A stretch of DNA of 64,000 bases from contig JAJJXM010000005.1 in assembly GCA_024516155.1 (NCBI GenBank), forward strand, positions 372,001 through 436,000. The letters run 5' to 3'. The translations under genes were made by a program, and so were the position numbers. The notes below the pieces were generated by a model. The model was given only the letters and a program-made list of their open reading frames with translations. It was not told the DNA's origin and ran no database searches. Below are positions 12,893 to 24,054 of the stretch, one piece after another; the first letter of the stretch is position 1; every line of letters starts with the position of its first letter. Source of the stretch: Pyronema omphalodes. Taxonomy: Eukaryota; Ascomycota; Pezizomycetes; Pezizales; Pyronemataceae.

Positions 12893-13624
12893 ATGGAGCC
12901 CTACGCCACATATAAGAGCATCTTTGGACCCGACGTTGACGCACCACCACCACTTCCAGACTCACGTTCACCATCCCCAACCCAGTCAGACGACACAGAA
13001 GATCTCATTTCGGCTCTCAAGAATACTGACGACCAGGCCCCTGACTATCCAATGTTCCCCAAATTTCCCACTGACGCGTTCTCTCGCAAGTCTCCTCTGT
13101 TTAACTCCACCGTCCCCGAACCAGAGCCGGAGGATCGTTCCCCAGCTTATGAGGAATACAAGCGCACCCTTCCCGGGCACGAGAAGAAAGTTCTAGGCTG
13201 CACAACAAGAGCGACGGCCTTTCGTCGTAAGATTACGGAGCTAGGTCGTGCATCCAGTTTTCCCCCTCGCGATGGAACAAAGGCTTTCGACTATTTTATT
13301 CCGCTTTACGAAGAGTACAACAAAGCCCACAGTATGCTACACACTGCCCGTGACAGTGTCAAGTGGGTTCACCGGGAGATGGCCTATCTCTGTCTTACTG
13401 GTGAGATCCGAGACCGCGAGTGGACTCAGGATTGGGCGGATGAACTGTCTCAGAAACTTGCGGTCGCGGAGAACGAAGTCAAGCGTGCAACCGATGCACT
13501 CAAGGTCCTCGAGGGTCATGTTGTCGTCTGGGGAAAACGCCTGGACCGCCAGTGGCAGTGGCGTTTTGAAGCACCCAATGCTGACAATGAGGGTGCTATC
13601 GGTTTGCATCTCCTTCAGAGTTAG
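12893..13624 (+). CDS. Uncharacterised 243-aa protein, copy 1 (duplicated gene)
   Basis: Single exon, ATG to TAG, not recognised as any known family. The N-terminal ~100 residues are Pro/Ser/Asp-rich and probably disordered (PPPLPDSRSPSPTQ; PEPEPEDRSPAYEEYK). From ~105 to 235 the sequence is rich in charged and aliphatic residues and likely helical. It includes FRRKITELGRAS, WVHREMAYLCL and a probable coiled-coil stretch (LSQKLAVAENEVKRATDALK). There is no signal peptide, membrane segment or catalytic motif that I can name. The start is the first ATG shared with the second copy (33430-34161, minus). The protein differs from that copy by one residue (His versus Gln at ~97). The excess of silent over replacement changes argues that this is a translated gene. 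Confidence 0.8.
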   Translation: MEPYATYKSIFGPDVDAPPPLPDSRSPSPTQSDDTEDLISALKNTDDQAPDYPMFPKFPTDAFSRKSPLFNSTVPEPEPEDRSPAYEEYKRTLPGHEKKVLGCTTRATAFRRKITELGRASSFPPRDGTKAFDYFIPLYEEYNKAHSMLHTARDSVKWVHREMAYLCLTGEIRDREWTQDWADELSQKLAVAENEVKRATDALKVLEGHVVVWGKRLDRQWQWRFEAPNADNEGAIGLHLLQS

Positions 13625-14927
13625 GCCCTGAAAGTTGGGTTGGGGAGTTGAAAGAAGCGTTTGTTGATACCTGGAGTCGATATACTGCCGCTGGATGTGA
13701 TACATACTAATCTACTAACGACTTACTGGATATCTTAACTTAAACGATCACGCTATATACTCACCGACTGGATCTTTCAGGAATCCTTCTTTCTTCGACG
13801 ATGTTAAATTTACGTTGCGAGACCAGCGATGTCTCGAATCATGGGTCATTTTACTATACCTAAATACGACATTTATCGGTCAGGAGATAAGGAAACTAAC
13901 ATATTATATCATTTGTCATGTCTTCTCGCATTTGATGCGACATATGTTTCTATAATCGTACTACTTACTTCTGAATAACAAGTTAATTCATTTCTATATC
14001 TACTATTTCTTTACGTGAATTGCGCCGTTGTTGTTTTTGCTGCTGTTTGAGTTTTTACTCGACTCGATTCATTGAGGGTCAACCCTCGAGGGACGAGTGA
14101 CGAGTCTTGACCCTCGGCACTTTCGAATGTCGGTATACACTAGTACCCCCGGTTTCCTCGTCACTCGGCTCAAACCAGATCACTCGGTTTATAAAGTTAC
14201 AAGTATCATGTATGGTGAGGTTTAGGTAGAAAATGCAGGATCATAATCGTCCTTTTATAACTGTGGAAAGTCCTAGATAAGATGGCTTAGATAGACACTA
14301 ATTCGACATTACCGCCTATCAGTCGACCCCTGATTTATCAGATACATCCATACTACATTTACATATTACATAATACGACATTCACGGCCCCGAAGACATA
14401 GTAGGGTGGTCGAGCATTGAACCATTGTCTGTTGTACTTTTCTTAGTGCCGATTTTTCACGAGGGACTACCTTGACCTGGCTTCTACATAGTTGTACTTT
14501 CAACAAGTTACAAAGAGACCAATAGCCCTTGACCTTCGATACTCGACTCTCAACCCTCAATCCTTGGCCCTTGATCCTCAACTACATAACGATCTTTCAC
14601 CATGTACATAACATAATACTGGTTATTCATGATTCATCTATACATAGCACATTGCGAACAATATTCCACGGCACAGTACATAGAGGGCCCAAGTAATTCC
14701 CCTTAGCTATTAGTCCCCATAACCATTATTCCCCATAACCATTATTCCCCATAACCATTATTCTCCTTCCCCAAACCCCACAATCACCAAAATCCCAGGC
14801 CACATCAATAACCATTCCAAAGACATAAATATTAGTACATGTATCTACCACCATCCATTCTTTCCCGCAGGCAGAATTATAGATCGCCTACAGTATCCTG
14901 ATTCCTCACAGTGTAGTTCAGAAATAA

Positions 14928-14943
14928 CCCCCCCCCCCCCCCC
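14928..14943. repeat. C16 homopolymer
   Basis: An uninterrupted run of 16 C on the plus strand, one of several G:C homopolymers in the window. Its length may be affected by sequencing. Confidence 0.85.
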
Positions 14944-15092
14944 TAGCATACTCTACCTTCATAACCCCGTTCTGCTTCTTGGATACTATATCATATTCTC
15001 TTTGTTACCGTATATACATTACGTTACTTCTTTTTCTTCCTGTGTTTTTTTTCCTCGTTTTTTTCCTCGTTTTTTAGTGGTGCTTTGTAGGG

Positions 15093-15670
15093 GTCCTTTT
15101 CTTCTCTTCTCCTCTTCTCCTCTTCTCCTCTTCTCCTCTTCTCCTCTTCTCCTCTTCTCTCCTCTTCTCCTCTTCTCCTTCTCCTCTTCTCCTCTTCTCC
15201 TCTTCTCCTCTCCTCCTCTCTCCTCTTCTCCCTCTCCTCTTCTCCCTTCTCCTCTCTCCTCTTCTCCTCTTCTTCTCCGCTTCTCCTCTTCTCTCTCTTC
15301 TCCCTCTTCTCCTCTTCTCTCCTCCTCCTCCCCCTTTCTCTCTCTCCTCTTCTCCTCTTCCCTTCTCTCTTCCTCCTTCTCCTCTTCTCCTCTTCTCCCT
15401 CTGCTCCTCTTCTCTCGCTCCGTCTTCCGCGCTTCCCTCTACTCCTCTTCTTTGCTGCCGTTCCCCTCGCTCTCTCCTCCCTCCCCCCTCTGCCTCCTCT
15501 CGCGTCTTCTCCTCTTCACCTCTTCTCTTTCTCCCTCTTCCCCTCTCTGTCTCCTCTTTCCTCTTCTCGCTTCTCTCTTCTCACTCTCTCCTTCTCCTCT
15601 TCCCTCTTCCTCTCTTCCCTTCTCCTCTTCTCCTCTTCTCCTCTTCTCCTCTTCTCCTCTTCTTCCTCTT
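15093..15670. repeat. Polypyrimidine tract, (CTCTTCTC)n-like, ~580 bp
   Basis: The plus strand is almost purely C and T, built from degenerate TCTTCTCC units. Such homopurine-homopyrimidine tracts with mirror symmetry can form triplex (H-DNA) structures. A 250-codon open frame (15002-15754) runs through it but encodes only Ser/Leu/Pro/Phe-type low complexity. Confidence 0.9.
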
Positions 15671-15804
15671 GCGTCATATCATCATATCATCATATCATCA
15701 TCGCATCGCATATCAAGACTCTCTCGACTCTCTCGACTCTCGCGATCCGAGTGATCGTTCATGCTAATACATGATAGTTCATGGTTCATCAGAAATTGTG
15801 GAAA

Positions 15805-15959
15805 CTATCAGAAGCTACCAGAAACTATCAGAAACCATCAGAAACTATCAAACTATCAGAAACCATCAGAAACTATCAGAAACTATCAGAAACTACCAGA
15901 AACTATCAGAAACTATCAGAAACTATCAGAAACTATCAGAAACTATCAGAAACTATCAG
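15805..15959. repeat. 10-bp minisatellite, unit agaaactatc
   Basis: About 15 near-identical 10-bp units, with occasional variants (aaaccatc, aaactacc) and one short unit. All three plus-strand frames stay open because 10 bp is not a multiple of three, so each encodes permutations of one peptide. None is a gene. Confidence 0.92.
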
Positions 15960-16004
15960 GTATCGCCGGAAATGGCAGGAAAGGTATTGAAAGATTTTGT
16001 TGAT

Positions 16005-16108
16005 AGTAGACTGTAGTAGACTGTAGTAGACTGTAGTAGACTGTAGTAGACTGTAGTAGACTGTAGTAGACTGTAGTAGACTGTAGTAGACTGTAGTAGA
16101 CTGTAGTA
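16005..16108. repeat. 10-bp minisatellite, unit gtagtagact
   Basis: About ten near-perfect 10-bp units, beginning 45 bp after the preceding minisatellite and sharing its period but not its sequence. Confidence 0.92.
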
Positions 16109-16169
16109 GGATTACGGGAAGTAAGTTATCGGATATGAGTTATCGGATGTCAGTTAAAGGATGTCAGTT

Positions 16170-16250
16170 GAAGGATGGAAGGATAGGAGGATGGGAGGAT
16201 GGAAGGATGGAAGGATGGAATGATGGGAGGATGGAAGGATGGAAGGATGG
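16170..16250. repeat. 8-bp repeat, unit ggatggaa/ggatggga
   Basis: Degenerate 8-bp units directly adjoin the following 9-bp array. Confidence 0.85.
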
Positions 16251-16340
16251 GGTTTATTGGGTTTATTGGGTTTATTGGGTTTATTGGGTTTATTGGGTTT
16301 ATTGGGTTTATTGGGTTTATTGGGTTTATTGGGTTCATTG
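16251..16340. repeat. 9-bp minisatellite, unit gggtttatt
   Basis: Ten units of gggtttatt with one variant (gggttcatt) at the end. The unit resembles G-rich telomeric DNA but is not TTAGGG. Because 9 bp is a multiple of three, frames read as Gly-Phe-Ile or Asn-Pro-Ile repeats. These are artefacts. Confidence 0.92.
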
Positions 16341-16819
16341 GTTATGGATACAACAGGAAGTATGTAGTAGAGTTGGTTGGTTAGTCGGGATGGTAGGGTA
16401 CTGTAGGGTAGGGTAGGGTTTGTGACTGGAATGGTTGTGACTGGAAGGGTTGTGACTGGAAGGATGAGGATGAAAAGAAGGATGAAAAGAAGAAAAGGGC
16501 TAACAATAAGAGGGCCAACAATAAGAATAACAAGGATAACAACAATAACAATAAGAGACATAAGAAGAAGTAACAACACCCAGCAGCAGCAGCAGCAGTA
16601 GTAGTAATAGTAGGAGATATCCCATAAAAGCAGTATTCTAGTAATTGCCTTCAACAAACAGTAAACAAATAGTAAAAAAATAGTAAAAAAATAATAACTA
16701 GCTCATAACCATATCAGAAAAAACCATGGGTACTGGGTAATAGCATCCCGTAACAATAGCATCCCATCCCATCCCATCCCATCCCATCCCGTAGTAACCC
16801 GCCCATAGTATTCTAACTC

Positions 16820-17710
16820 CAAATCCCCCACAAATCCCCCACAATCACCAAATCCCCCACAATCACCAAATCCCCCACAATCACCAAATCCCCCACAATC
16901 ACCAACTCCCACCCCCCCCCCCCCCTTTTCCTTTTCCCTTTCCTTTTCCCTTTTCCTTTTCCCTTTCCCCTTTCCAAAAACCACACATCCTTCTTTCCCC
17001 CTTCCCCCTTCCCCCCCCCCCCCTCCCAAAAAAGAAAGAAAAAAGAAGAAAAAAAAATAAAAGAAAGAAAGAAAAAAAATAAAATAAAAGAAAAAAAAAA
17101 GAAAAAAAAAATAAAAAAAAAAAGAAAATCTCGTAAACAAAATCTCGTAAACATAATATTCCACCCACCACCCACCACCCACCCATCCATAAGTAAACCC
17201 ATCCATAAGTAAACCCACCCATCCATCCATAAGTAAACCCATCATTATAATTTCCCAGGCAAGCCCAAAAAACCGTAACGAAAACCCCAAAGAAACTCCC
17301 GTACCCAAAAAACGGTAACAGTAACCAAAAAACCCTAACAAAAAACCAAAAAACCAAAAAGAAACAAAAAAAAAAAAAAAAAACCCCTAACAAAAACCCG
17401 TAACAGTAACCAAAAACCCTAACAAAAAACCAAAAAGAAACAAAAAGAAAAAAAAAATCCACCACAACGAAAGCAAAAACAAAACCCACCACAAAGAAAA
17501 AAAAGCCAAAGAAAAAAAACCAAAGCAAAAAACCCGTAACAAAAACCCGTAACAGTAACCAAAAACCAAAAAACCCTAACAAAAACCAAAGAAAACAAAA
17601 AAACAAAAAAACAAAAAAACAAAAAAGAAAAAAAAAAAGAAAACAAAAAAAAAAAAAAAAAAAAAAACAAACAAAAAAAAGAAAAAAACAAAAATAAAAA
17701 ATAAAATTCT
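16820..17710. repeat. Low-complexity C-rich then A-rich tract with imperfect longer repeats
   Basis: Units of accaaatcccccacaatc (16825-16905) are followed by C14 (16912-16925), CCCTTTCC-type pyrimidines and long A-rich runs. Within the A-rich part the motif cgtaacagtaaccaaaaa, usually followed by ccctaac, recurs at about 17310, 17398 and 17547. No gene is supported on either strand. Confidence 0.8.
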
Positions 17711-17800
17711 ACTATCCTACTATGCTACTATCCTACTATGCTACTATCCTACTATCCTACTATCCTACTATCCTACTATCCTACCACCTTACTACCCTAC
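17706..17800. repeat. 10-bp repeat, unit tactatccta
   Basis: Degenerate 10-bp units (ctactatcct, ctactatgct), the third 10-bp array within 2 kb. Confidence 0.85.
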
Positions 17801-17963
17801 CATCATCCATCATCCATCAACCTCCAGGGCCAACAGCGCAATCTACACCAACCACCAACCACCAAAAAAAAAAAAAAAAAAACAGAAAGCCACTCAAGAT
17901 TCATGTATTTATTTATTTATTTATTTATTTTTCATTAATCCATCATAAAGCATATCATTGATT

Positions 17964-17980
17964 GGGGGGGGGGGGGGGGG
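17964..17980. repeat. G17 homopolymer
   Basis: An uninterrupted run of 17 G on the plus strand, shortly after an (attt)n tract at about 17905-17932. Confidence 0.85.
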
Positions 17981-18228
17981 TGTTTTGCGGGTATTATTAT
18001 ATATATAGATGTTTCTTTAGCAGACTTTGGTTGGATACAGCAGGTATCAAGATCAATAAAACCTACTCAGCCGCACCCACAGCCGCAGCCGCCACGTTTA
18101 CGGCAACTTCCACTCCATACGTCTGTTCCAACTCCACACTCCTACTCCTACTGCAAGCCCAAGCCAACCCAAGCCAACCCAAACCAAACCAGAGCCAGAA
18201 CTAGAACCCTCGTTTTCTATACATTGTG

Positions 18229-18340
18229 TTCCTAATATCCGTAATATCCCTAATATCCGTAATATCCTTAATATCCCCAATATCGCCAATATCGCCAATA
18301 TCCCTAATATCTCCAGTATTCCCAATATCCCTAATATCCA
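18229..18340. repeat. 9-bp repeat, unit taatatccc/g
   Basis: About twelve degenerate units of the form (c/g)(c/t)aatatc, downstream of the AT-hook gene's stop codon. They may lie in its 3' flank. Confidence 0.85.
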
Positions 18341-18471
18341 TCATAATCCCCTCTTAACATCCTTGAGGGGTTCATTATGCCTAGTCCTAATCCTAATCAT
18401 TCCATTGCCATTTCCATCAAAATTACCCATTCCATCCCTCTAGTCCATTTCCAAATCCCATCCTAAAACCA

Positions 18472-20790
18472 CTACTCCTCCTTCTCCTTATCCATCTCCT
18501 TCTCCTCCTTATCCACATCTTTCTCCTCCTTCATATCCTCTTCCTCCTCCTCCTCAGTACCATCACTCTCCTCCCTCCCCTCCGCATCCACCATCTCAGC
18601 ATCTCTATCCCCCTCCCCCTCCCCAGTATCATTCTCAACCACCACCCCAGCCCCCATTTCCATCTCAATTTCCCCACCCCTACCCGCCGGCGGAAACACC
18701 CCCAATCCCTTCGCCTGTAACCCCTCAAGATACGCCAACTCCGCTTTCTGTGACTGTTCCTGTTTCGTTGGTCTTCCGCGTTTTTTGCGGCTGTTGATTT
18801 CCGCGCGGAGGGCTATGATTGCTTGGGCTATGTTTGCGGGTGACTGTGGGGGTATAGGTGGTGAGGGTTGTGCTGGTGCTGGTGCTGGTGCTGGGGCTGG
18901 GGCGGGGGCGGGGGCGGGGGCGGGGATGGAGGAGGTGGTGGTAGCGGCGGAGGTTGATGCTGCTGGTGGTGGTAAGGCTCCGACGGTATTTATTGGTACG
19001 GCAGGAGCGGTGGTGGGTGAAGTCCGCGCATCTCGAGTTGGTATTATTGGCGGGAGGTTGGGAGTGGAAGGTACGGGGGTAGAAGCAAGAGCCGGGGAGC
19101 TGGAGGGGATGAAGCTTGGTTCTGAGGGGGGTTTTAGGGCGGAGGGGGTGGGGAGGGGTGTTCGGACTGCTGCGGGTGCCGGGGATGGCTGCGGTTGTGG
19201 GGGTTGCTGGTTTTGGGGTTGCGGAGGGGGCGGTAGATGTGTCTGTGTCTGTACCGGCTGCTGCTGCTGCTGATGGTGGTGGATAGGCTGGATGGGAGGA
19301 ATATGTTGCGGCTGCTGTACCGCCTGCTGCTGAGGTTGTGGGGTTTGTTGTGATGGCTGTAATGCGATAGGTGCCTGCTGTACGAGGGGTTGAGAAGGCG
19401 GCATAGACGATGGCGGAAGCGCGGGAATGGGGATGTTTCCTGGGGTTTGAATAGCAGCAACTGGGGTTCCTACGGGTACTACAGGAATTCCAGACGGTCC
19501 TGATGGTCCCGGAGTTCCTATTGATCCTCCGTGATTCGGCGTATACATCTGCGGTTGCCAACTTGCTCCTGAAGCCCCGGTTCTTGCTGCTTGCTCGCGC
19601 TCTCTCAATGCCATGTCCGCCTTACTGGGACGACCACGCTTTCGCTTTATGGCCGGGGAGTTGGGATCATGGGATTGCGGGATCGCTCGTTTCCGAGTTG
19701 GTGGGGGAGCGGAAGGAGCTGGTGTAGGAGTTGCGGCAGCGGCAGCGGCGACGGTGGGGGTTGTGGTTGTGGTGGTAGCATGCTGAACATGAATCTGAGC
19801 CGGAGCAATAACGGGGGAAGATTCGGGAGTTGAAGTTAGGAAAGCGAAGATTTGTTGAGCTTGTAGACTGGTGCGACCTATGGAGTTTGAGTAGGGGTGA
19901 TGTCAGCGGAACGATCCCATCCAGTAAAAGTAGCCCCTCCCAAACAGCATAACCATAGCACAATAGCTTTTTAAAAATAAAAAATAAAAAATAAAATAAT
20001 ACTAACCAGAGGGTATTTTAATGTTTCTCCAATTTGGTGCGGCTTCTGTATCTTTCAAAATTTCGACAAGGAGATCAATCTATAAATTTTTTCAAAAAAA
20101 AGTTGGAAAGATGCACGTCAGTAATCCATTGGTAAGTAACCTTGTAACAAATCAATCGCTTTTTCTTCCAACCCCCGCCACCCCGGTAACCAGGTCGCGC
20201 AGGACAGGATCGTGGTACACATTTGGCGCACCCGCATCGCAAAGGTTCCTCTGCGACCATCCATCCTCACCATGATGACCAAGAGAATTTTCGACGTCGT
20301 ACGCAAATCCCTTTTCCCTCCTCCCATCCCCGAAAACCCACAAAACCAAAAATAAAAAAAAAGCCCCCCCCCTCCCCCAAAAAAAAAACTCCAAAATGGT
20401 ACATACCTGTTCTCTTTCCGTCCAAGGAGGACCACCACCAGCCATTGCAAGACCAAGTCCAGAATTTGGGGTAGGCGTAGAAAACACCTCCTTGTTAACG
20501 CTTGTCCAGTTACTCAACGCGCCGGTTGTTTTATTTCCGTTGATTTGATGAGTAGAAATAGAAGGAGAAGAAGAAGACGATTGTTGCGTCTGTCCTCCGA
20601 GTAACTGCTGTGCTTGCTGTGGTTGAGACTGTGGTTGCTGGAAATGAGATCCAATACTGTTCGTATGCTGGGTTGCTGCTGCGGCGATGGACGGTCCTCG
20701 ATATGTCTGGAATTGTTGCTGGTGCTGAGGAGGTACCAATGGAGGCGGTAGTGGAGGTGGGATCACCGCGGTTCGTAATTGGGACAACAT
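18472..20790 (-). CDS. Myb/SANT-like and AT-hook DNA-binding protein (620 aa, 3 exons)
   Basis: Proposed exons: 20790-20407, 20079-20007 and 19877-18472. They join in frame as WTEREQ / IDLLVEILKDTE... / PSG-RTSLQAQQIFAFL. The composite segment (~123-166) has the spacing of Trp/Leu/Trp residues seen in Myb/SANT helices. Two AT-hook cores follow: RKRGRPSK (~231) and KKRGRPTK (~518). The rest is Gln/Pro-rich with a Pro-Ala repeat (~478), and the C terminus is very acidic (Glu/Asp/Lys, ~570-620). By motif it is a nuclear protein binding AT-rich DNA, perhaps a transcription regulator; I do not recognise an orthologue. The frame stays open upstream to 21471 through low-complexity DNA, so the ATG at 20790 is the likeliest start. 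Intron 1 (327 nt) is unusually long for this window and contains a GC-rich core, so alternative exons are possible. Confidence 0.72.
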
Positions 20791-22377
20791 TTTATTATGT
20801 ATCCCGAGTTGGGGAGAGTACAATACAAAATGGAGTGAGTGAAATTGGTTGGTTGGGGGGGTGGTATGTAGTAGGGTGTAGGGTGTGGTAAAGGTGGGGG
20901 GGGAGGGAGGGAGGGAGGAAGGCGCGTTGGTCACGAACAGAGAGAGTAAGAGTGGGAGGGAAGGACTGGATCCGGGGTTTGTTGGTGAGAAATTGGAATT
21001 CGACGCGGATCGAGCGTAATTGTATTTGAGAATCCGGGGTGGTGGTGGTGGTGGTGTTTCTTTTTTTTTTTCTTTTTTGTGTTTTTTTTTTGTATGGTGT
21101 TGGGACTGGACTGAGCTGGTAGTCGACTGAGCTGACAATGACCCTGAGAGGAAAAAAATATATTCTCGAGAATATATATCAGCGCAATTGAATTGGGAAT
21201 GGTGAGCTGACCAAAAAAGAAAAAGAGAAAGAAAAAAAAAAGAAAAAGAAGAAAGAACCCAGATGTAAGATGAGGTGAGGTGGGTTGGGGGGGAGGGGGG
21301 TGGTAATGGATGGGGTTGGGGTTGAGAATAATGGATAAGAAATACAGGACAGGGCTGGTAATAAATGGCAAATAACAGGTGGGGTTTAGTGGCATGGAAA
21401 TGGAGGGTGGGATTAAGATAGCGTAGTGTAATTGTTGGAGTTGGAATTGACCCTAGCGCCCTTTCAAGCATGAGACGGTGCCATCTGGAACGTAACGGGA
21501 GATGGTTAGAGAGTGGGACGGGAGGTGACGACTGACGAGTAGACGAGGTTAAGAGGGGGGGAATGTCTGGTTGTGATTGCTAAAAGCAGAAAAAACTGCA
21601 GAGTGACAAAGAAACCAAACTACCTTGAAAGAGTAAGATTGCAGACGAAAAGGAAAAAAAAAAAAAAAAAAAAAAAAAAAGCAGTTGATAATCAGGTCCC
21701 GTGGGAAGGAGGGAAGGAAAAAAAAAATAATGAATTGCACCTGTCGCTGAGCGTGGGCGTAGACAGCGCGTAATTGCAGAGGCAGTGGAGGGTTTTTTGG
21801 GTATCAGTACCTGCAGTTAATCGACGGCACGATACCAATTGGCCGGTGAGTGGTGCTAAAACGTAGGATCTCGAATTAGTTTTAACCCGGGACTTGGAAG
21901 CTTGTTCGAAAGAGTGTTGGAAAAAAAAAAAGAAGACGGGGTGAGGTTTATGCCAGTCATGGTTATACAAGTTTGCCTCGATGGGATTTTAATTTAAGTG
22001 TGCTATAGCGGACTCTGGTTGGCCGTGACGAAAAAAAAATTGATATAACCCCCCTCCCCTCCCATTAATTTTACGTGTTTTGGAATTTGATACATATGCC
22101 GGAAAAGGGTATCCATCATGCGACTGTGATTCTGTACAATTATCTGGCGCTCATCTACAGTACTCGATCGGGTACATTCCAGAGAGTTTGATTGAGCGAA
22201 GGAGAAAAAAAAATGCCCAGAAGAAAAAAAAAAGAAAAAAAAAGCGGTGCTCACGCCCATTTTCACTAAGGAAAACTAGCGTGTCCAAGCTAAAGAAAAG
22301 AAAACTAGCTTCGACCACCGCTAAATTAGATGACTGTGCTCGAATGATGAATCGAATTCTACGAGCTAGCGAATTCT

Positions 22378-22525
22378 ATGAGCTAGCGGAGTTGCGAAGC
22401 TGCGAAGCTACGAAGATGCGAAGTCACGAACTCACGAAGCAGCAAAGTCACGAAGCAGCGAAGCAGCAAAGCCGCGAAGTTACAAGCCGCGAAGTCACGA
22501 AGCAGCGAAGCAGCGAAGCAGCGCA
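22378..22525. repeat. Short-period GCGAAG/CACGAAG repeats
   Basis: Degenerate 8-9 bp units (gcgaagca, cacgaagc, gctacgaa). The open frames through it on both strands are repeat artefacts. Confidence 0.8.
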
Positions 22526-22984
22526 GCAAACCCAGCGCCATCTCAAAAAAAAAAAAATTATATTTTCGATACCCATCCAAGGGTATACGGTATACCATAA
22601 TCATTAACGATACCTCCTACATCAGAACAAAAGACAAAGAAAAGAAAAAAATTGAGGAGAATTTAGATACCCTCCTCGTCAGCGAGGTAAAGTGAAATGT
22701 ATCCAACAAACAAATAATGAGACAATCAAACAATGAGATAATGAAACAATGAGATGCTTTTTTTTGCTCTCTCTCTCTCTCTCTCCTTACTTGAAACTTA
22801 TATTTCATGATTTCATGAGATGATGTGTTGTGATATGATAGGATAGGATAGGATAGGATACCTTCCTGCCTGCCTGCCTTCCATTTCCAAGGATACACGA
22901 GACACGATACACGATTGTATGGACATTTCAGTGTATGTAACCTAGTAACCTAGTAACCTAGTAACCTGCTACATAGCCCGGTAA

Positions 22985-23070
22985 CCGTGCATAGAATAGC
23001 ATAGTATAGAATAGCATAGTATAGAATAGGATAGCATAGAATAGCATAGCATAGAATAGCATAGCATAGG
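22985..23070. repeat. Repeats of atagaatagcatagc type
   Basis: Degenerate 5-10 bp units of atagcat/atagaat. Further short arrays (taacctag, atagcat, ccagcgt, tagtcttta) continue to about 23480. Confidence 0.75.
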
Positions 23071-24054
23071 CTTCATAGCATAAAGCAAGCGAAAGAAAAA
23101 AACCCCCGAAAAAAAATAACCGCCAAAAGTCCAAGGTTCCAACAAAAAAAAAATCGCCAGCGAACTTCGACCCTAATTAGTTCCCTAGGGCCTACATACA
23201 CAGATCCCTACGGTAGTTATATGTAGGGTTACGGGTATGGACCATGGCATATAGCATATAGCATATAGCATACCGACTATCCAGCGTCCAGCGTCCAGCG
23301 TCCAGCGTCCAATGTCAGTAAGCTCACCCGCCATAGTTGCCAGCGGCCATACAGAGTCAGCAGCGAGCTTAGTCTTTAGTTCTTAGTTCTTAGTTTAGTT
23401 CTTAGTCTTTAGGGTCTTTAGTTCTTAGTCCTTAGTCTTTAGTCTTTAGGGTCTTTAGTTCTTAGTCTTTAGTCTTTAGAACATCCAGCTTACATACAGG
23501 CCATACATAGCTTAGATCCAAGGAGTCAAGAACAAGGACCCAGAGCAGGTTTGCTCAATAAGTATCCAGATCACTAACGACTAACAACTAACGACTACAT
23601 AACAAGTAACAACTATCAGCTAAGATCATCCTAAATACTAGAATCTAGAGCTACTATACTGGTAACTGGTAGTCTAACACCATGGTCCATAGCAACCAGC
23701 AACCAGCAAGTTGCAACCAGCAACACATCCTTGTCAGCAACGCCAGTTGTTCAAGACTTCAAGACTTCAAGACTTCAAGACTTCAAGCCTCCCTCTCCAT
23801 CTATAACTGTTTTTTTTTTCTTTCTTTTTTTTTTTCTTACGGTGGACGAATGTATGGTATGTTATGGTATGGGTTAAACGAAGTTCGGGTGACGTTGAAA
23901 GATGGTGATAGATATGGTCGTGTGTCATGCATAAACCCTGACTTGGTATAGAGGATAGTGATGATGATGAGGAGGATGGGGGGAGGGTGATGATGATGAT
24001 GATTGAAACTGTAGATATGCAACTGGGAAACTGCGGAATCTCGGAGATATAATT

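Larger units (their letters stand above)
12462..14603 (+). repeat. Left arm of a ~2.1 kb inverted duplication
   Basis: This segment matches the reverse complement of about 32467-34591. It starts inside the last exon of the FHA kinase gene and ends in non-coding DNA after the tract of gggtcaaccctcgag-type short motifs. It carries the whole 243-aa gene with 5' and 3' flanks. By eye the coding part differs at about 5 of 732 bases. The flanks sampled (about 350 bp upstream, 250 bp downstream) differ at roughly 4-6%. The end near 14603 is approximate. Confidence 0.93.
13625..18471. other. Gene-free, minisatellite-dense stretch
   Basis: About 4.8 kb without a supportable gene. 13625-14603 is the duplicated 3' flank of the 243-aa gene. 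From 14.9 kb on, the DNA is a series of different short tandem repeats and homopolymers, listed separately. The long open frames here (for example 15002-15754 plus, and 16703-17691 minus) arise from low-complexity sequence and are not genes. Confidence 0.75.

Noticed and set aside
15002..15754. 250-codon open frame on the plus strand
   Set aside because: It runs through the polypyrimidine tract; the translation is only Ser/Leu/Pro/Phe low complexity and all such frames are open by composition.
15805..16108. Possible CRISPR-like array
   Set aside because: These are directly abutting 10-bp units without spacers, in a eukaryotic genome.
16251..16340. gggtttatt array as a telomeric repeat
   Set aside because: The unit is 9 bp and not TTAGGG; the array is short, internal and flanked by other minisatellites.
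16703..17691. Several overlapping long minus-strand frames rich in Phe, Gly and Lys
   Set aside because: They are products of A-rich and C-rich low-complexity DNA in more than one frame, with no domain.
20791..21471. N-terminal extension of the AT-hook gene to 21471
   Set aside because: The extra sequence is low-complexity (Pro/Phe/Lys runs from homopolymers) and the ATG at 20790 gives a plausible protein.
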